This document shows positions 39,994 to 52,528 of a stretch of DNA of 61,364 nt, piece after piece. The stretch's first letter is position 1; each line of letters begins with the position of its first letter. Source of the DNA: UBA6164 sp964344155 (GTDB lineage Bacteria > Patescibacteriota > Gracilibacteria > BD1-5 > UBA6164); assembly GCA_964344155.1 (NCBI GenBank), contig CAYFMG010000007.1:1-61364 (forward strand), given 5' to 3'. Both the position numbers and the translations under genes were made by a program. The notes beneath the pieces were generated by a model. That model was not told the DNA's origin and did no database searches. It saw only the letters and a list, made by a program, of their open reading frames with translations.

Positions 39994-40806
39994 ATGAAAG
40001 TTTTAATATTTTGAGATGTATATGGTAGAATTTGAAGAGCTGCTTTAAAAAAAGAATTTCCAGGTTTAAAAGAAAAATTTAATCCTGATTTTGTAATAGC
40101 AAATGTTGAGAATTGTACTTCAGGAAGATGACCTATAGAAAAACATATTTTAGAATTGGAGTCATTATGAATAGATGTAATGACAGGTTGAGATCATGTT
40201 TTTGATAATTTATGAAAAATACAAGACTACTTAGAGGCTGATAATTCAAAACTAATAAGACCAGCAAACTTTAGAGAATATGATTGAAAATATAATTTCC
40301 CATGAAAAGGTTATACTATAGTAGAAAAAGATTGAAAAAAACTACTTGTTATTCATGTTTTATGAGAAATATTTATGAATAATAGAGTAGATAATCCTCT
40401 TTTAAAAGCAAAACAAATAATAGAGGAAACTAAAAATATCTGAGTGGATGCTGTTGTTATAGATTTTCATAAAGAAACAACAGCTGAATGATATTGATTA
40501 GCTCACTTTCTTGATGGAGAGGCTAGTTTTGTATATTGAACACATACTCATGTACAAACAAATGATGAATTAATACTTCCAAATTGAACATGAATACTTT
40601 CAGATGTTTGAATGAACTGAGCACTTTATTCTGTAATATGAGCAGAGTATAGTTCTGTAGAAAAAAGATTTTTAACATGATTTAATAAGTGAAAAATAGA
40701 GCAATCTCTAGATAAAAATTATGTAGTTTCTTGAGTTGTTGTTGAAATATGAGATGATAATAAATGTATTGGTATTGAAAAAATTAGAATCAGATGAGAA
40801 TTATAG
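39994..40806 (+). CDS. ymdB: YmdB-type metallophosphoesterase
   Basis: The 270-residue protein matches TIGR00282/YmdB: MKVLIFGDVYGRIGRAALKK, FVIANVENCTSGRGP, DVMTGGDHVFDN, VVIDFHKETTAEG and VYGTHTHVQTNDELILPNGT. The D, N, H and H-x-H metal ligands are all present. B. subtilis YmdB is a cyclic-nucleotide or RNA phosphodiesterase. By my count it uses about 24 TGA and 7 GGN glycine codons, a strong example of TGA preference. Usual length is about 265 residues. Confidence 0.92.
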
Positions 40807-40888
40807 GAAACAAAAGCTTTACTTTTTGTATAATATGTATATAATACAGACCTTAAATCATAGATTTATTTACAACTAATATTTAAAT

Positions 40889-42184
40889 ATGGACCCCTTA
40901 CTCATACTTTTGTTTGTAATCTTGTTTTTTATGTCAGCGTTTTTTTCTGGAACAGAAATAGCTCTTATGAGTTTAGCTGATCATAAAACAGACTCACTTT
41001 TAAAACAAAAAAAATATTGAGCAAAAGCACTTAAAAAAATAAAAGAAAATAATGATAGATTATTAATCACTATCCTTATTTGAAATAACTTAGTTAATGT
41101 ATATACAGCGGCATTAGCTACATCTATTGCTATATCACTTTGAGAAGCTTCAGGTTTACCTCAAGCTACAGCTATATGAATTGCTACTTGAGTAGTTACT
41201 TTTTTACTGCTTTTATTTTGAGAAATCATACCTAAAAGTTTTGCTACCAAAAATGCAGATAGTATATCTTTATTTGTAGCGCCTATTTATAAAACTTTAA
41301 TGTTTGTTTTATATCCAGTTATATCTTTTATAGAAGTTATAATAAAGGTATTTTCAAAAGATTCAAAAGCTCCACAAATGACAGAAGAAGAGATAGAAAG
41401 TTTTATAGATATGGGGAGAAAATCAGGTACTTTAGAAAAAGACGAACATGAAAAAATAAAATCAATATTAGAGTTTGATGAGACCAATGTTGAGGAGATA
41501 ATGACTCCTAGAGTCAAAATAGAAGCATTGTCTTCAGAAAAAACTGTAGATGAAGCATTAGCTTTTTACTTAGCTCATACTCATAGTAGAATACCGATTT
41601 ATACAGAAACAATTGATAAAATAGATCACTTCATTACAAGTAGAGATTTACTTTTTGCTATTAGGGACTGAAAGCTGGATCAAAGACTAGACCAATTGGA
41701 ATTAAAACCAGTTTTAAAAGTACCTTTGAATCAGACTATTGCAACACTGTTCCAAACATTTCAAAAAGCTCATAAGGTTATGGCTATAGTTATAGATGAG
41801 TATGGTTGAGTATCATGACTTATTACAATGGAAGATGTTATAGAAGAAGTGTTTTGAGAAATAAGAGATGAGACAGATAAAGAAGTAGATGAAATAATGG
41901 AAATATGAATAAATTCTTTAGTAGTAGAATCAGATGTATTAATAGAAGATGTACTTGAAAAATTAGGTCTAACTTTGGATGACATATGATTACATGAAAA
42001 AGAGTTTGATGGAGAAACTTTAAGTTATGTTATAACTCATAAACTTGAGAGATTTCCTGACCCATGAGAAGTACTTTCTTTTGATTTAAAAAACTTAGAA
42101 GAAAGAAAAAGTAATAAAGTTGAATTTACTATAAAGCATATAAAAGATCACAAAATAGGTAAAGTTGAAGTAAAAAAGAGCTAA
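40889..42184 (+). CDS. CNNM/CorC-type transporter (hemolysin C family)
   Basis: A 431-residue protein has an N-terminal DUF21 (CNNM) membrane domain with FMSAFFSGTEIALMSLADHK, ILIGNNLVNVYTAALATSIA and LLLFGEIIPKSFATKN. Two CBS domains follow (EEIMTPRVKIEALSSE, HSRIPIYTETIDKI; VMAIVIDEYGGVSGLITMED), then a CorC/HlyC C-terminal domain. Such proteins take part in magnesium or cobalt efflux and ion balance. GGVSGL and IGNN use TGA for conserved Gly. Confidence 0.92.
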
Positions 42185-42310
42185 AAATAAAAAAAGTATT
42201 TTTTCTTACTTTATTCTTACTTTGAATTGTTATACTGCAAGTGTCTTTTAGAGATAAAAGACCCACTAATGTAATGTTTTTGTTATTTTTTTTCATAAAA
42301 AAAAGTATAA

Positions 42311-42348
42311 AAATAAGTAAGCACAACAACTAGCTTACTTATTTTTTT
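42311..42348. terminator. bidirectional terminator
   Basis: AAATAAGTAAGC-N10-GCTTACTTATTTTTTT lies between convergent genes. Between it and the CNNM gene (42185-42310) I see only a short hairpin GTCTTTTAGAGATAAAAGAC. Confidence 0.85.
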
Positions 42349-42349
42349 G

Positions 42350-43066
42350 TTAAAAGAAATTTTTTATTATTTCTTTTCTTACATCATTATTATGAAACTT
42401 TAACATATTATCATTTATAATTACTCAGTAAGGTTTTCAAAGTTTGTTATAGTTTCTTATAGTTTTTGCTTTAAAAATCTTTTTTAGTATGAAATCAAAA
42501 AAAGAAATAAGTTTACAATTCTCTGCTTTTGATTTTCAAGAATACATTATATATTTTTTGTTTCTTTCTATAGTTTCAGAATAATCATCAGTCAAAGCCC
42601 AAGAATTATTTTTTTCTATAAATAGTTCATAAGTATTATCATAACTTAATATAGGCTTAAAATAAATAAGCCAAAAGTATAAATAAACATCATTTTCTAA
42701 ACACCAAGAAGAAAAATCAAGTCAATCAGTGGTAGCAAAAAAGCTAAGACAAAATCTTCAAGAATGAAATAATCTAGTTTTTCTTACTCATAGTATAGAA
42801 AAAATGAGAGTTATAAGTATTCTATTAAACCACATAGAATTTGGACTAGTAACTATAAAAAGATCTATATCAGATTTTTTTGTAGCACAGTTCATAGAAA
42901 CACTATTTCAAACTCAAACCATTTTTAATCAAGGAATCCATTTTATAAAACCTATATATTTTATAGTTTTTTCATAAAATTTTATTTCTACATCAGACTC
43001 TTTAGATTGAATTCAAAAATGCTTTATAAACTTGTCATGATAAAAATCTCTAAAATTTTGTTTCAT
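42350..43066 (-). CDS. nucleotidyltransferase-fold protein
   Basis: The 238-residue protein contains GVGNSVSMNCATKKSDIDLF followed by IVTS, the G-S-x(n)-DxD signature of the polymerase-beta nucleotidyltransferase fold. The rest is helical (ILITLIFSILGVRKTRLF; LYFWLIYFKPILSYDNTYEL) and resembles CPR-type nucleotidyltransferase-domain proteins. The substrate is unknown. Glycines near the active site are TGA. Confidence 0.72.
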
Positions 43067-43127
43067 TTTGATATTTTTTTATTATAATATCGCAAATAAT
43101 ATTTTAAAAATAAAAAAAAGCAAGTAT

Positions 43128-43565
43128 ATGAGACTATTATGTATGAGTTGTAACTATGTTTTTGATGATGATTTCTGAGATAAACAGGAAGGGATAGCTC
43201 CATGAGTTAGACCTGAGAAATGTCCTGTGTGTGATGATTATGATAGTTTTCAATGAGTTACAGAACAAGTAAATTATATAAAAGATGATACATCAGATAT
43301 GATGGAATTAGATCACTTTCCAGAAATAATCATAAATTCAGACAACCTAGAAGTACAAATTTGAAAAGAATCTCACCCTATGTGACCAGAACATAGAATA
43401 CTATCTATAGCCCTACATGACGAGTATGGAGACTTAATAGAAAAAAAGTATTTAATAGACCAGGATGAATCTAAAATTAGCTTTGATTTTGATGACCTAG
43501 ATGAGTTTGAAATAAGGGTAAAATGTAGTGTTCACTGATTATGGTGAAAAAAGTTTAAAAATTAG
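43128..43565 (+). CDS. superoxide reductase-like protein with rubredoxin-like N-terminus
   Basis: The 145-residue protein starts with a rubredoxin-like zinc or iron knuckle, LLCMSCNYVFDDDFGD...PEKCPVCDDYDSF (two CxxC pairs). This is followed by a desulfoferrodoxin/neelaredoxin-like domain with GKESHPMGPEHRILSI and IRVKCSVHGLWGKK. The His residues of ESHPM and PEH and the Cys-x2-His of CSVHG match the Fe-His4-Cys centre. It would reduce superoxide to peroxide without making oxygen, fitting a fermentative anaerobe. Gly is TGA at PGVRP, GPEH and elsewhere. Confidence 0.82.
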
Positions 43566-43574
43566 TTTAATAAT

Positions 43575-43694
43575 AATCCATCCCCACTTCGTGGTACTTC
43601 CTTTAATACTAAAGGAAGAAAATTGATTTAAGAAAAAACTAAATTTTTAGGCTCCCTTTAGAATTAAAGGGAGCTGTCCGAAGGACTGAGGGAT
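43575..43694. repeat. dispersed cruciform repeat, divergent copy
   Basis: Outer AATCC/GGATT with inner hairpins CTTCCTTTAaTActAAAGGAAG and GCTCCCTTTAgaaTTAAAGGGAGC. It occupies most of 43566-43823, where there is no gene. It belongs to the family at 1378 and 46329. Confidence 0.6.
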
Positions 43695-43823
43695 TTTTAA
43701 ATTAATATTATTTGCTTTATAATAAAAAATATAATATAATAATAATGTATATTATTTAGAGCTTACCGTGTACTTGTAAATAAATATTTATATAGTCTAT
43801 TGCGGAAAGACAAAAAAAGAAAT

Positions 43824-46319
43824 ATGGATAAAAAAATACTTGAAATACTAGTTAGTAAAAATAACTTAAAATGACCAGGAGTGTTTGAACATATACTTAT
43901 TGTTCTACACAAGGTTTTTGACGACTTTAATAAAAAAACAAAGAAACAAATAGCGTTTTCGTTTGAGATCACAAAAGTGGGTAATAGAATTAGATTTTTT
44001 ATAATCTCTCCGAAAAAATATGCAAATTTTCTTTCAAATCAAATATATGCTCATTACAATGACGTTGAAATAATAGAAGTAGGTGATTATTTAGAAACTA
44101 TACCAAACTCAAAAATATCAGTTTGAAAAGTAAATCTAAAAAAACACTATTTATTTCCGATCAAAAGTTTTACTGAATTACAAGAAGAAGCAAGCAAGGA
44201 TATGGTAGATCCTTTTTCTTCAATTACTTCAGCTCTTTCAAGAACTTGAAAATATACACTAAATACTTTTCAAATCAATTTTACACCAGCAAATAATAAA
44301 ACTTGGAAAAAATGATTAGATAGAACAATAAAAGTACTATTATCAAACTATCCAGCTTTTTTGAAAAAAATATTATTAAATCCAAAGTTTATATATTTAA
44401 AAATATTATTCTTTCCTTTAATTTTAATATTTAAGTTAATAGCTTTAATTCTACCTAATTCAGGTGATTCATCTGCAGAAGAAGAAACAGATGATAAAAA
44501 AGAAGAAGTAACACAAGTAGGTGATCAAGAAGTAGCAATACCTCAACAAATCAAAAATAAAATAGTTTTGGAATGATATAATACTTCTATAAATGTAATT
44601 CATGCTTGAGAAGATCCTGTTGAAGCAAGAGCTAGTATCAAAGAAATATATTCAACTCTACATATTTTTTCTAATTTTTGATGAAACTCTTTTAGTTTAG
44701 AATGAATTTCAAGAAGTAGTGATGATATAAGATCTGTAAAAGATAGAACAGTTAGTGATACATCTATATTATCAACAAATGAATTATCATGACTTGTTCA
44801 CTTGCCAACAAGTTATGTAAAAACACCGCAAATAAACTGGGTATCAGCAAGAGCTTTTGAACCACCTTCAAATCTACCTATAATAGATCCAGATTTAACA
44901 GATAATATAACTCCAGAAACAAATTTAACACCTATCTGAAAAACAAATTTCAGGTGAACAAATATGAGTTTTGGTATTTGACCAAATGATAGAAGAAGAC
45001 ATTTATATGTTTTATGAAAAACATGAATGGGTAAATCGACACTTTTAGAAAATATGATCATAGATGATATTAGAAAAGGTAGATGAGTGGCAGTTATTGA
45101 TCCTCATGGAGATTTAGCAGAATGAGTTATTGGTTTTATTCCAAAATCAAGAACAAATCAAACTATTATATTTGACCCAAGTGATGTAGATTCACCTATA
45201 GCATTTAATATGCTTGAGGATGTAAAACCAGAACACAGACCTCTTGTAGCTTCATGATTAGTTGGTATATTCAAAAAAATATTTGGTGATTCTTGGGGGC
45301 CAAGATTAGAACATATTCTTAGAAATACAATATTAGCTTTACTAGAATATCCAAATACAACACTTATATCTATACCACTTATGCTTACAAGTGATGTATA
45401 TAGAAACAAAGTAGTTAATAAAATAACAGATCCTGTAGTTAAAAAATTCTGGACTTGAGAATTTGCAAAAATGGCACCTAATCAAAAAGTAGAAGCAGCA
45501 GGTCCAATATTGAACAAAGTATGACAATTCTTATCTAGTTCTATTCTTAGAAATGTTTTATGACAACCAAAAAATAGTTTTTCTATTAGATGGGCTATGG
45601 ATAACAAAAAGATAGTTATAGTAAACTTAAGTAAAGGTAAAATCTGAGAAGATGCTTCAGCATTATTATGAGCGATGATGGTAACAAAGTTTCAAATGGA
45701 TGCCATGAGTAGAGCTGATATAGCTGAATCAGAAAGACAAGATTTTTATTTATACGTAGATGAATTTCAAAACTTTGCAACAGATTCTTTTGCAACAATA
45801 TTATCAGAAGCCAGAAAATATAAACTTAATTTAGTAATGGCAAATCAATATATAGATCAAATGCAAGAGTCAGTTAGATGAGCTGTATTTGGTAATGTAT
45901 GATCTTTAGTTTCGTTTCAAGTGTGATATCATGATGCGACAATATTGAAAGAAGTTCTAAGTTGAGAAATATCTGAAGAAGATTTAATGAATCTTAAAAA
46001 GTATAATGTTTATACAAAACAATTAATAGATGGTATGCCATCATCAGTATTCTCAGCATGAACTTTTGCTCCAAATAAAAAGAATGAAGAAGTTTTTTCT
46101 AGTAGATACCAAAAGATATTATCAGTATCTCGTGAAAAATACTCAAAACCAAGAAAAACAGTAGAAACAAGAATTAACAAAACCTTAGCTGATATAGAAA
46201 AACAAGAACAACAATGGGAAAAGAAAAAAGCAGATTTTGAAGCTAAGAAAAAAGAAGAAAAAGCAAAAAAACATAAAGAATTGATGGAAAAACAAAATAC
46301 TAAGAAAGAAGAAAAATAA
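43824..46319 (+). CDS. VirB4/VirD4-like secretion or DNA-transfer ATPase
   Basis: An 831-residue protein begins with an N-terminal alpha/beta domain. One or two membrane helices follow near residue 190-210 (IYLKILFFPLILIFKLIALI) with an acidic loop, then a HerA/VirD4-like ATPase. The ATPase has Walker A VLGKTGMGKSTLLENMIIDD, then VAVIDPHGDLAEGVIGFIP, IVNLSKGKIGEDASALLGAM and Walker B-like FYLYVDEFQNFATDSFATIL. The C-terminus is a charged coiled coil rich in E/K/Q. CPR genomes commonly encode this family near pilus or DNA-uptake genes. A role in type IV secretion-like or conjugal transport is inferred. Walker A glycines include TGA. Confidence 0.85.
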
Positions 46320-46328
46320 TTTAAAAAG

Positions 46329-46436
46329 TAACCCACCTTTGAATTTCCTCCCTAAAATTAGGGAGGAAGGCTGCAAAAATAAGTATATGTAGCCCCTTCC
46401 CCTTAGGCTTAAGGGAAAGGATTCAGGTTAGGGTTA
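46329..46436. repeat. dispersed cruciform repeat, full-length copy
   Basis: TAACCC (46329) and GGGTTA (46431) form the outer arms; inner hairpins are CCTCCCTAaaaTTAGGGAGG and CCCTTAggcTTAAGGG. The words TTTGAATTTC, GGCTGCAAAAAT and GGATTCAGG match the copy at 1378-1475. Confidence 0.72.
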
Positions 46437-46460
46437 ATATTATTAACTAATACCATTTTT

Positions 46461-48599
46461 ATGGAAGAAATAAGTTTTATGACACAGGTTTTGTCAGTAA
46501 TATTTTTATTGATGATCTGTTCATTTACATACATTCTCAGTAAAAAAATAAACTTCCCCTATACAGTTTTATTAGTTTTAATAGGTTTATTATTGGTGCC
46601 TATTTCAAATATAGAGTTTTTTAGTTTTATTGATGACTTTAAACTTACACCAGAAGTTTTATTCTTTGTATTTTTACCAGTATTATTATTTGAAGCAGCT
46701 TATAATATAAATTATAGGCAGCTTTTATCTAATTGGAAAACAATATCAAGCTTAGCTATTTTTTGATTACTTATTTCCTGATTTATAGTGGCAACTGCCA
46801 TGTACTATATATTACCAAACTTAGGTATATTTAGTATAGAAGTACCATACCTTGTATGTTTACTTTTTTGAATACTAATCTCAGCTACAGATCCAGTTGC
46901 AGTTTTATCAATATTTAAATCACTTTGAGCACCAAGAAGACTTACTATATTATTTGAATGAGAAAGTCTATTTAATGATGGTACAGCTGTTGCCTTATTT
47001 TTAGTTATTCTGTGAGTTATCTTAGAATGAGGAATAGTTACATGAGCTACATATATAGAAGCATCAGGTAAGTTCTTTTCTATGTTGTTTGGTTGAATAT
47101 TATTCTGAGCCTTTACTTGAGTATTATTTAGTAAAATAATATGATATATTAAAAATAATGAAGAAGTAGAAATAGTTTTAACTATGCTGCTTGCTCATGT
47201 TACGTTTATATTAGCAGAACTTATAAGTCATCATTATTCTTTTTTACCTATATCATGAGTAATAGCTACAGTTGTAGCATCGATTATAATTTGAAACTAT
47301 GGTAGATACAAAATTACACCTAGAGTAGAGGCTCATATGCAAAAATTTTGGGAGTTTTTTGCTTTTGTATCAAACTCAATAGTATTTATTTTGATGTGAC
47401 TTATATTATCAAGTATAGATATAAATTTTTCTCAATTTATCTTACCAACATTTATATCAATTTTAACGGTTATGATAGCTAGATTTATATCAATTATTAT
47501 ACCTATATCTTTTATCAATTTATTAAAGATAGAAGAAAAAATACCTTTTAGTTGGGTTAAATTATTATCATGGTGAAGTCTCAGGTGAGCTCTTGCTTTG
47601 ATGATGGTACTTATGATACCTTGAGTAGGAGATTCTTGATATGAACAAATTTTAGCTTTTCAAGAGCTTGTTTGATGGAATTATAACTATTCTATAAAAG
47701 ACTTCCTGCTAGTTTTAACTATATGAAGTATAATGTTTACTTTGTTTATTAAAGCTCCAACTACTCCTATAATGATGAGGCAGTTAAGAGTTGATAAACT
47801 ACATAAATTAGAAAAATTTGAGTTTGAAGAATGAAAAATATTAGCAAATCTAAAAATTATAGAAAAACTTAATTCAAGTTATAAAAAAGCATATTTAACA
47901 AAAGTAGAATACGACGAGTTAACAAATCGTTATACAAATAAATTAAATGAAGCAATTAAGGCAATGAAGGACTTATTATCAGATAGTGAGGATCCAAAAC
48001 CTTTAATAAGAAGAGCTTTAAGTTTACATGCATTATGAATAGAAAAACAATACTTAAAAGATTTGTTTTTGTATAATGAAATAGATGAGCATAATTTTAA
48101 ATACATTCTTAGAAAAATAGAGAAACAAATAGATAGAGTGGAGAATGATAATTCTCAATTAAGAAAAATATCAAACAGAAAAAATGATTATGATATATTC
48201 TCTAGATTTGTAGTTTGAATTTATAAAAAAACATCAACAGATTTAGATGCTTATATTAGAAATAGAACAAGACTTGTTATTACAAGAAAAGTAATAAAAG
48301 AGTTAAGGCTTTTAGCTGAAATAGATTTTGGTTTTGATAAATCAGTATTTGATGAGATAATAGAGTTATATGCTTTATTTAACAAAAAAGCTGATGAGAA
48401 AAGAATACAAATTTTTGCTGCACATAGAGCAACAATAAATGCAATAGAAGCAAAACTAGTAAATAAGTCTTTATTAAAACTAGAAGAAAAAGTAATAGCA
48501 GATTTATACAAAAAAGAAATAATTACTCCAAAGCTTTATATAAGGTTTATGGAAAATATAGAAAATGAGATCTACAGTGATGTAAAAAAATTAGGATAA
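46461..48599 (+). CDS. CPA1 (NhaP-type) Na+/H+ antiporter with long cytoplasmic tail
   Basis: The 712-residue protein has about 12 membrane helices in the first 430 residues. CPA1 motifs include FFVFLPVLLFEAAYNINYRQ, LISATDPVAVLSIFKSLGAP (the DP of the ion site) and LFEGESLFNDGTAVALFLV (ND). WGSLRGALALMM is the conserved SLRG motif. The last about 270 residues form a charged helical cytoplasmic tail, probably regulatory. It exchanges Na+ or K+ for H+. Many glycines are TGA. Confidence 0.93.
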
Positions 48600-48617
48600 A
48601 AAAACTTGTAAAAAAAC

Positions 48618-48662
48618 AAAAATATTATATATTATATTAACATTAATATATAATATTTTTTT
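48618..48662 (+). terminator. hairpin shared by pilin-type genes (copy 1)
   Basis: AAATATTATATATTA...TAATATATAATATTT and a T run. It is very similar in sequence and place, directly before a prepilin ATG, to 61251-61297. It terminates the upstream gene and may also be part of the pilin leader. Confidence 0.75.
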
Positions 48663-48664
48663 GT

Positions 48665-51600
48665 ATGAAAAATAATAAAGTAACCCTTCCTTGAATTCCT
48701 TCCCTTAAGTCTAAGGGAAAGAGGCTGCAAGCATTTACCTTAGTGGAATTAATAGTTGTGATAAGTATCCTAATTATCTTAGGAACTATCGCATTTATAA
48801 GTATGCAAAACTAGACAAAGACATCAAGAGACTCAGTAAGAATCTCAGATATGAGTAGAATGAAGACATGACTAGAACTATTTCAAATAGAAGCAGCAAA
48901 ATACCCAGACCCAGATGGAACAACATCAATCACATATAGTGGATCAACAGTATGGACACAATGAGACTTTGGCCAAATAGCGTTTCAAAGTGTGGACAAA
49001 CTAGATAAACTACCACTAGACCCATTAACAGAAATAAACTACGGATACTCAGTAACAAATACAAAAAAAGAGTACCAACTATCATGAGTAATGGAAACAG
49101 ATGAATACACAACACTAAATACAACAGAAGCAAACGCAAATACAGAACTATGAATGCTAAGAATAATAGGGAACTATAACGGAGAAATAATTAAGGTACA
49201 AGCCTCATGAACAACACACGTACTAGCAGTACCAAGTATAATCACAAGTACTGGTACAGATTTATTAGATATAATAACTAATGATAAACTAGCATATGAT
49301 GGATATAGAAACCTACCATCAAACTATTCAAACAATGGGACATACAAACATCTATGAGAGACAACAAATCCAAACCTAGTAAACTCATCAGATTTTGTAC
49401 TATATTCATGAGACCTAAATGATCTAGCAACAGATACAACAAAACAACAAACATTACTAACAAAACTAAAAAATGCTTATACTTGAACAGATATAGTAAC
49501 AGATTCAAGTATCTCAAGACTAGCTAACCTAGATCCAAATGATGCTACACAACAAGAGAGTGTAACAAGAGCAGTGATCTACTGATCAAAGAAAAGCTTA
49601 ACAAGTGATAGTATAAGTATAGCAACAACAGCAGTTACCTATACATGATGTTTAGCAACAACACAAGATGGACACGCAATACCACAACTATCACACTTAC
49701 AAACAAGCTCACACACAAGTACAGGTACAGTTACAACAGAGTCAACAACAATGATAACAGATACATATAGATGTAACAACTGAACAATAGAAGATATATG
49801 ACAAACTACAAGTTTATCATGTAATGCAAGTTATCATGATAACAACGGAACATGTGATTTAGATGTAATATCATGTACAACGACATGATGAACATGAACA
49901 CAAACATGGGATTGAACAGCTTATGGAACATGTGTGGAAACATCATGTAATGGATGATATCATATGGAAAACTCAGTATGTACAGATGACACAAGAACAG
50001 TTAACTGTGACTCATCATGAACACCATCATGAGCAACAGCAGTCATAGTCCAAGAAACCCAAACATGGTCAAGCGGCCGGCCAACAACAACAGCTTGTGC
50101 TTATACATGTTCAGCCTGAACACTTATAAGCTGAAACTCGTGTGCCACACCAAAAACAATAACAAGTTCATTAAGGTTTAATGATAATGATAGTGCGTAT
50201 TTAAGTCGTACGACAGGTACTCCAACATCTGCTACAACTTGGACATGGAGTGGTTGGATAAAGCGTGGTAATATTGATGTTGCTACTAATCGTAATACTT
50301 TCTTTGGTGCAGGAAATTATCCAGGATCATATGAGGAATTATATATTGAAAATCAACACGATACAGGTAAACAATATCTTACTTATTATAATGATGGAGG
50401 TTGAGCTAATAATGGATGAATTAGAACTGAAATGAGACTTAGAGATGTTTCTGCTTGGTATCATGTTGTTTATACTCGTCAAGGTTGAACTATTAAGATT
50501 TATGTAAATGGTGAAGAAGCTACGACTGTTGTTCTTACTACAATTAATTCTTCAACACATACTATTAACAAATCTGGACAAATTCAAAGAGTTGGGTCAG
50601 GTGAAAGATGAAGACATTATTTTGATGGTTATCTAGCAGATATTCACTTCATAGACTGACAAGTATTAACACCAGCTGATTTTGGTTGATTTGATGCTGA
50701 GACTGGTGAATGGAAAGCTAAAAATTATACAGGTACTTATGGTAACAATGGTTTTCATTTAGATTTTAATAACAGTAGTAGTCTTTGAAATGATACTAAT
50801 TGAAGTAATAACTGGACAGTAAATAATATGGATGCAACTGACCAAATGCTAGATACTCCAAGTAATAACTTTGCTACGTTGAACCCTTTACATAAACATA
50901 AAGGAAATGCAGCTAATTTAAGCGAATGAAACCTAAAATGATCTAATGTTGCAGATACTCATACAAGTTGAACAATAGCTGTAACAAGTTGAAAATGGTA
51001 TTATGAGGCATTATCATATTGAGACAACATGTTTGGTGTAGCAGTACCAAATATGTGGGAACAATGAGATCATCCATGACAAAATAATTATGCTATTAGT
51101 TGTCATCAATCAGCTAGATGGTATTATAATGGTACAAATAGTACTTCTAATGCAGTATCTTATGTTTCTTGAGATATTATAGGTATAGCTTATGATTATA
51201 GTAATAATAAGATATGGATGTCTAAGAATTGAGTATGGGTATGAGATCCTGCTAATAATACATGATGATTTAGTATTCAGTCTCATATGCATGGGAAACC
51301 ATGGGTACCAGCATTTAGAATATCAAACTCTACTAGTCAGTATTCAGTAGTTAACTTCGGTCAATGATGACAATCAGGTCTTACATACTATTCAGATGCA
51401 GGTGGTAAATTCAAATATGCACCACCAACAGGATACAAGGCTCTATCAACAGCTAATCTACCAACACCAACAATCAAGGATGGATCTAAGCACTTTGATG
51501 TGTTGACTTATACGGGGAATTGAAGTACTCAAAGTATAAGTGGATTAGGTTTTCAGCCAGATTTAGTGTGGACAAAATCAAGAGATACTACACATCATCA

Positions 51601-52522
51601 TGTATTAAATGATTCTGTAAGAACTGCTGGAAAGGCTCTTGTATCTAATTCTACTTCAGCAGAAAGTACTTCAATAGACTGGCAAGATTTTATATCTTTT
51701 GATAATAATGGTTTTTCTTTAGGTGATTACTCTGATTATAATAATTCTGGGTCAAATTTCGTAGCATGGAACTGGAAGGCAGGATGAGCTGCAGTTTCGA
51801 ATACAGATTGAAGTATAACATCACAAGTAAGTGTAAATCCAGCTGCAGGGTTTAGTGTTATAAGTTATACTGGAGATTGAACAAATTCTACTATTGGTCA
51901 TGGATTAAGTAAAGCACCAGAGCTTATTATATCTAAAAATAGAACAACAAATCAAAGTTGGAATGTTTGGCATTCATTTTTAGGTACCGGTCTTAATAAA
52001 TATCTTCAATTAAATTCAACCTGTAAAGTTTGAGAATATTGGAGTAATTCTCAATCAACATGTTATAATAATTCAAACTGGAACGTAGTAAATCAAGTAA
52101 ATTCAAGTATATGGGAAACAATGTCAAATGCTCCTCAAAATAATTCTGGAGATAATTATATAGCTTATGCGTTCCACTCAGTACCAGGGTATAGTAAGGT
52201 ATGAAGTTATACAGGTAACTGAAGTGCTGATGGACCGTTTGTTTATACTGGGTTTAAGCCTAGGTATGTGATGGTGAGAAGAACAGATACTGTAGAACAG
52301 TGGCATATACAAGATTCAGAAAGAAGTTTAAGTAATCCTATTGATAATACATTATATTCTAATTTAAGTAATGCAGAGTATGAAGGTTCAGTTCATAATA
52401 TAGATTATTTATCTAATGGATTTAAAATTAGAACATCTAATGCTGGTTTTAATGGTTTAAGTGGTAATTATATTTATATAGCCTTTGCTGATGCACCATT
52501 TAAATATGCTACGGCGAGGTAA
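48665..52522 (+). CDS. prepilin-like giant surface adhesin, interrupted by one in-frame TAG
   Basis: The frame from ATG 48665 to TAA 52520 spans 1,286 codons with one TAG at 48812-48814. Its start is a type IV prepilin signal, AFTLVELIVVISILIILGTI, preceded by a leader made by an inserted repeat (VTLPGIPSLKSKGKRLQ). After the TAG come a pilin-like region (GLELFQIEAAKYPDPDG), Cys-rich modules (TGTQTWDGTAYGTCVETSC), a LamG/concanavalin-type domain (TWTWSGWIKRGNI, VSAWYHVVYTRQG, YFDGYLADIHFID) and two DUF7483-like repeats (IGHGLSKAPELI; IAYAFHSVPGYSKV). A Tyr-to-TAG change, readthrough, or restart at ATG 48851 are possible. The remainder is intact, so selection may still act. TGA is Gly throughout. 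Confidence 0.75.
48681..48730 (+). repeat. half copy of the dispersed repeat inside the prepilin leader
   Basis: TAACCC-TTCCTTGAATTCC, the hairpin TCCCTTAagtcTAAGGGA and GGCTGCAA match the left half of the copies at 1378 and 46329. It is read in frame within the prepilin leader. Confidence 0.75.
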
Positions 52523-52528
52523 GGAAAT

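Noticed and set aside
48812..48814. TAG reassigned to an amino acid
   Set aside because: TAG ends many genes here at proper length (for example rpoC, YmdB, the antitoxin), so a general reassignment is excluded; only local readthrough or mutation remains.
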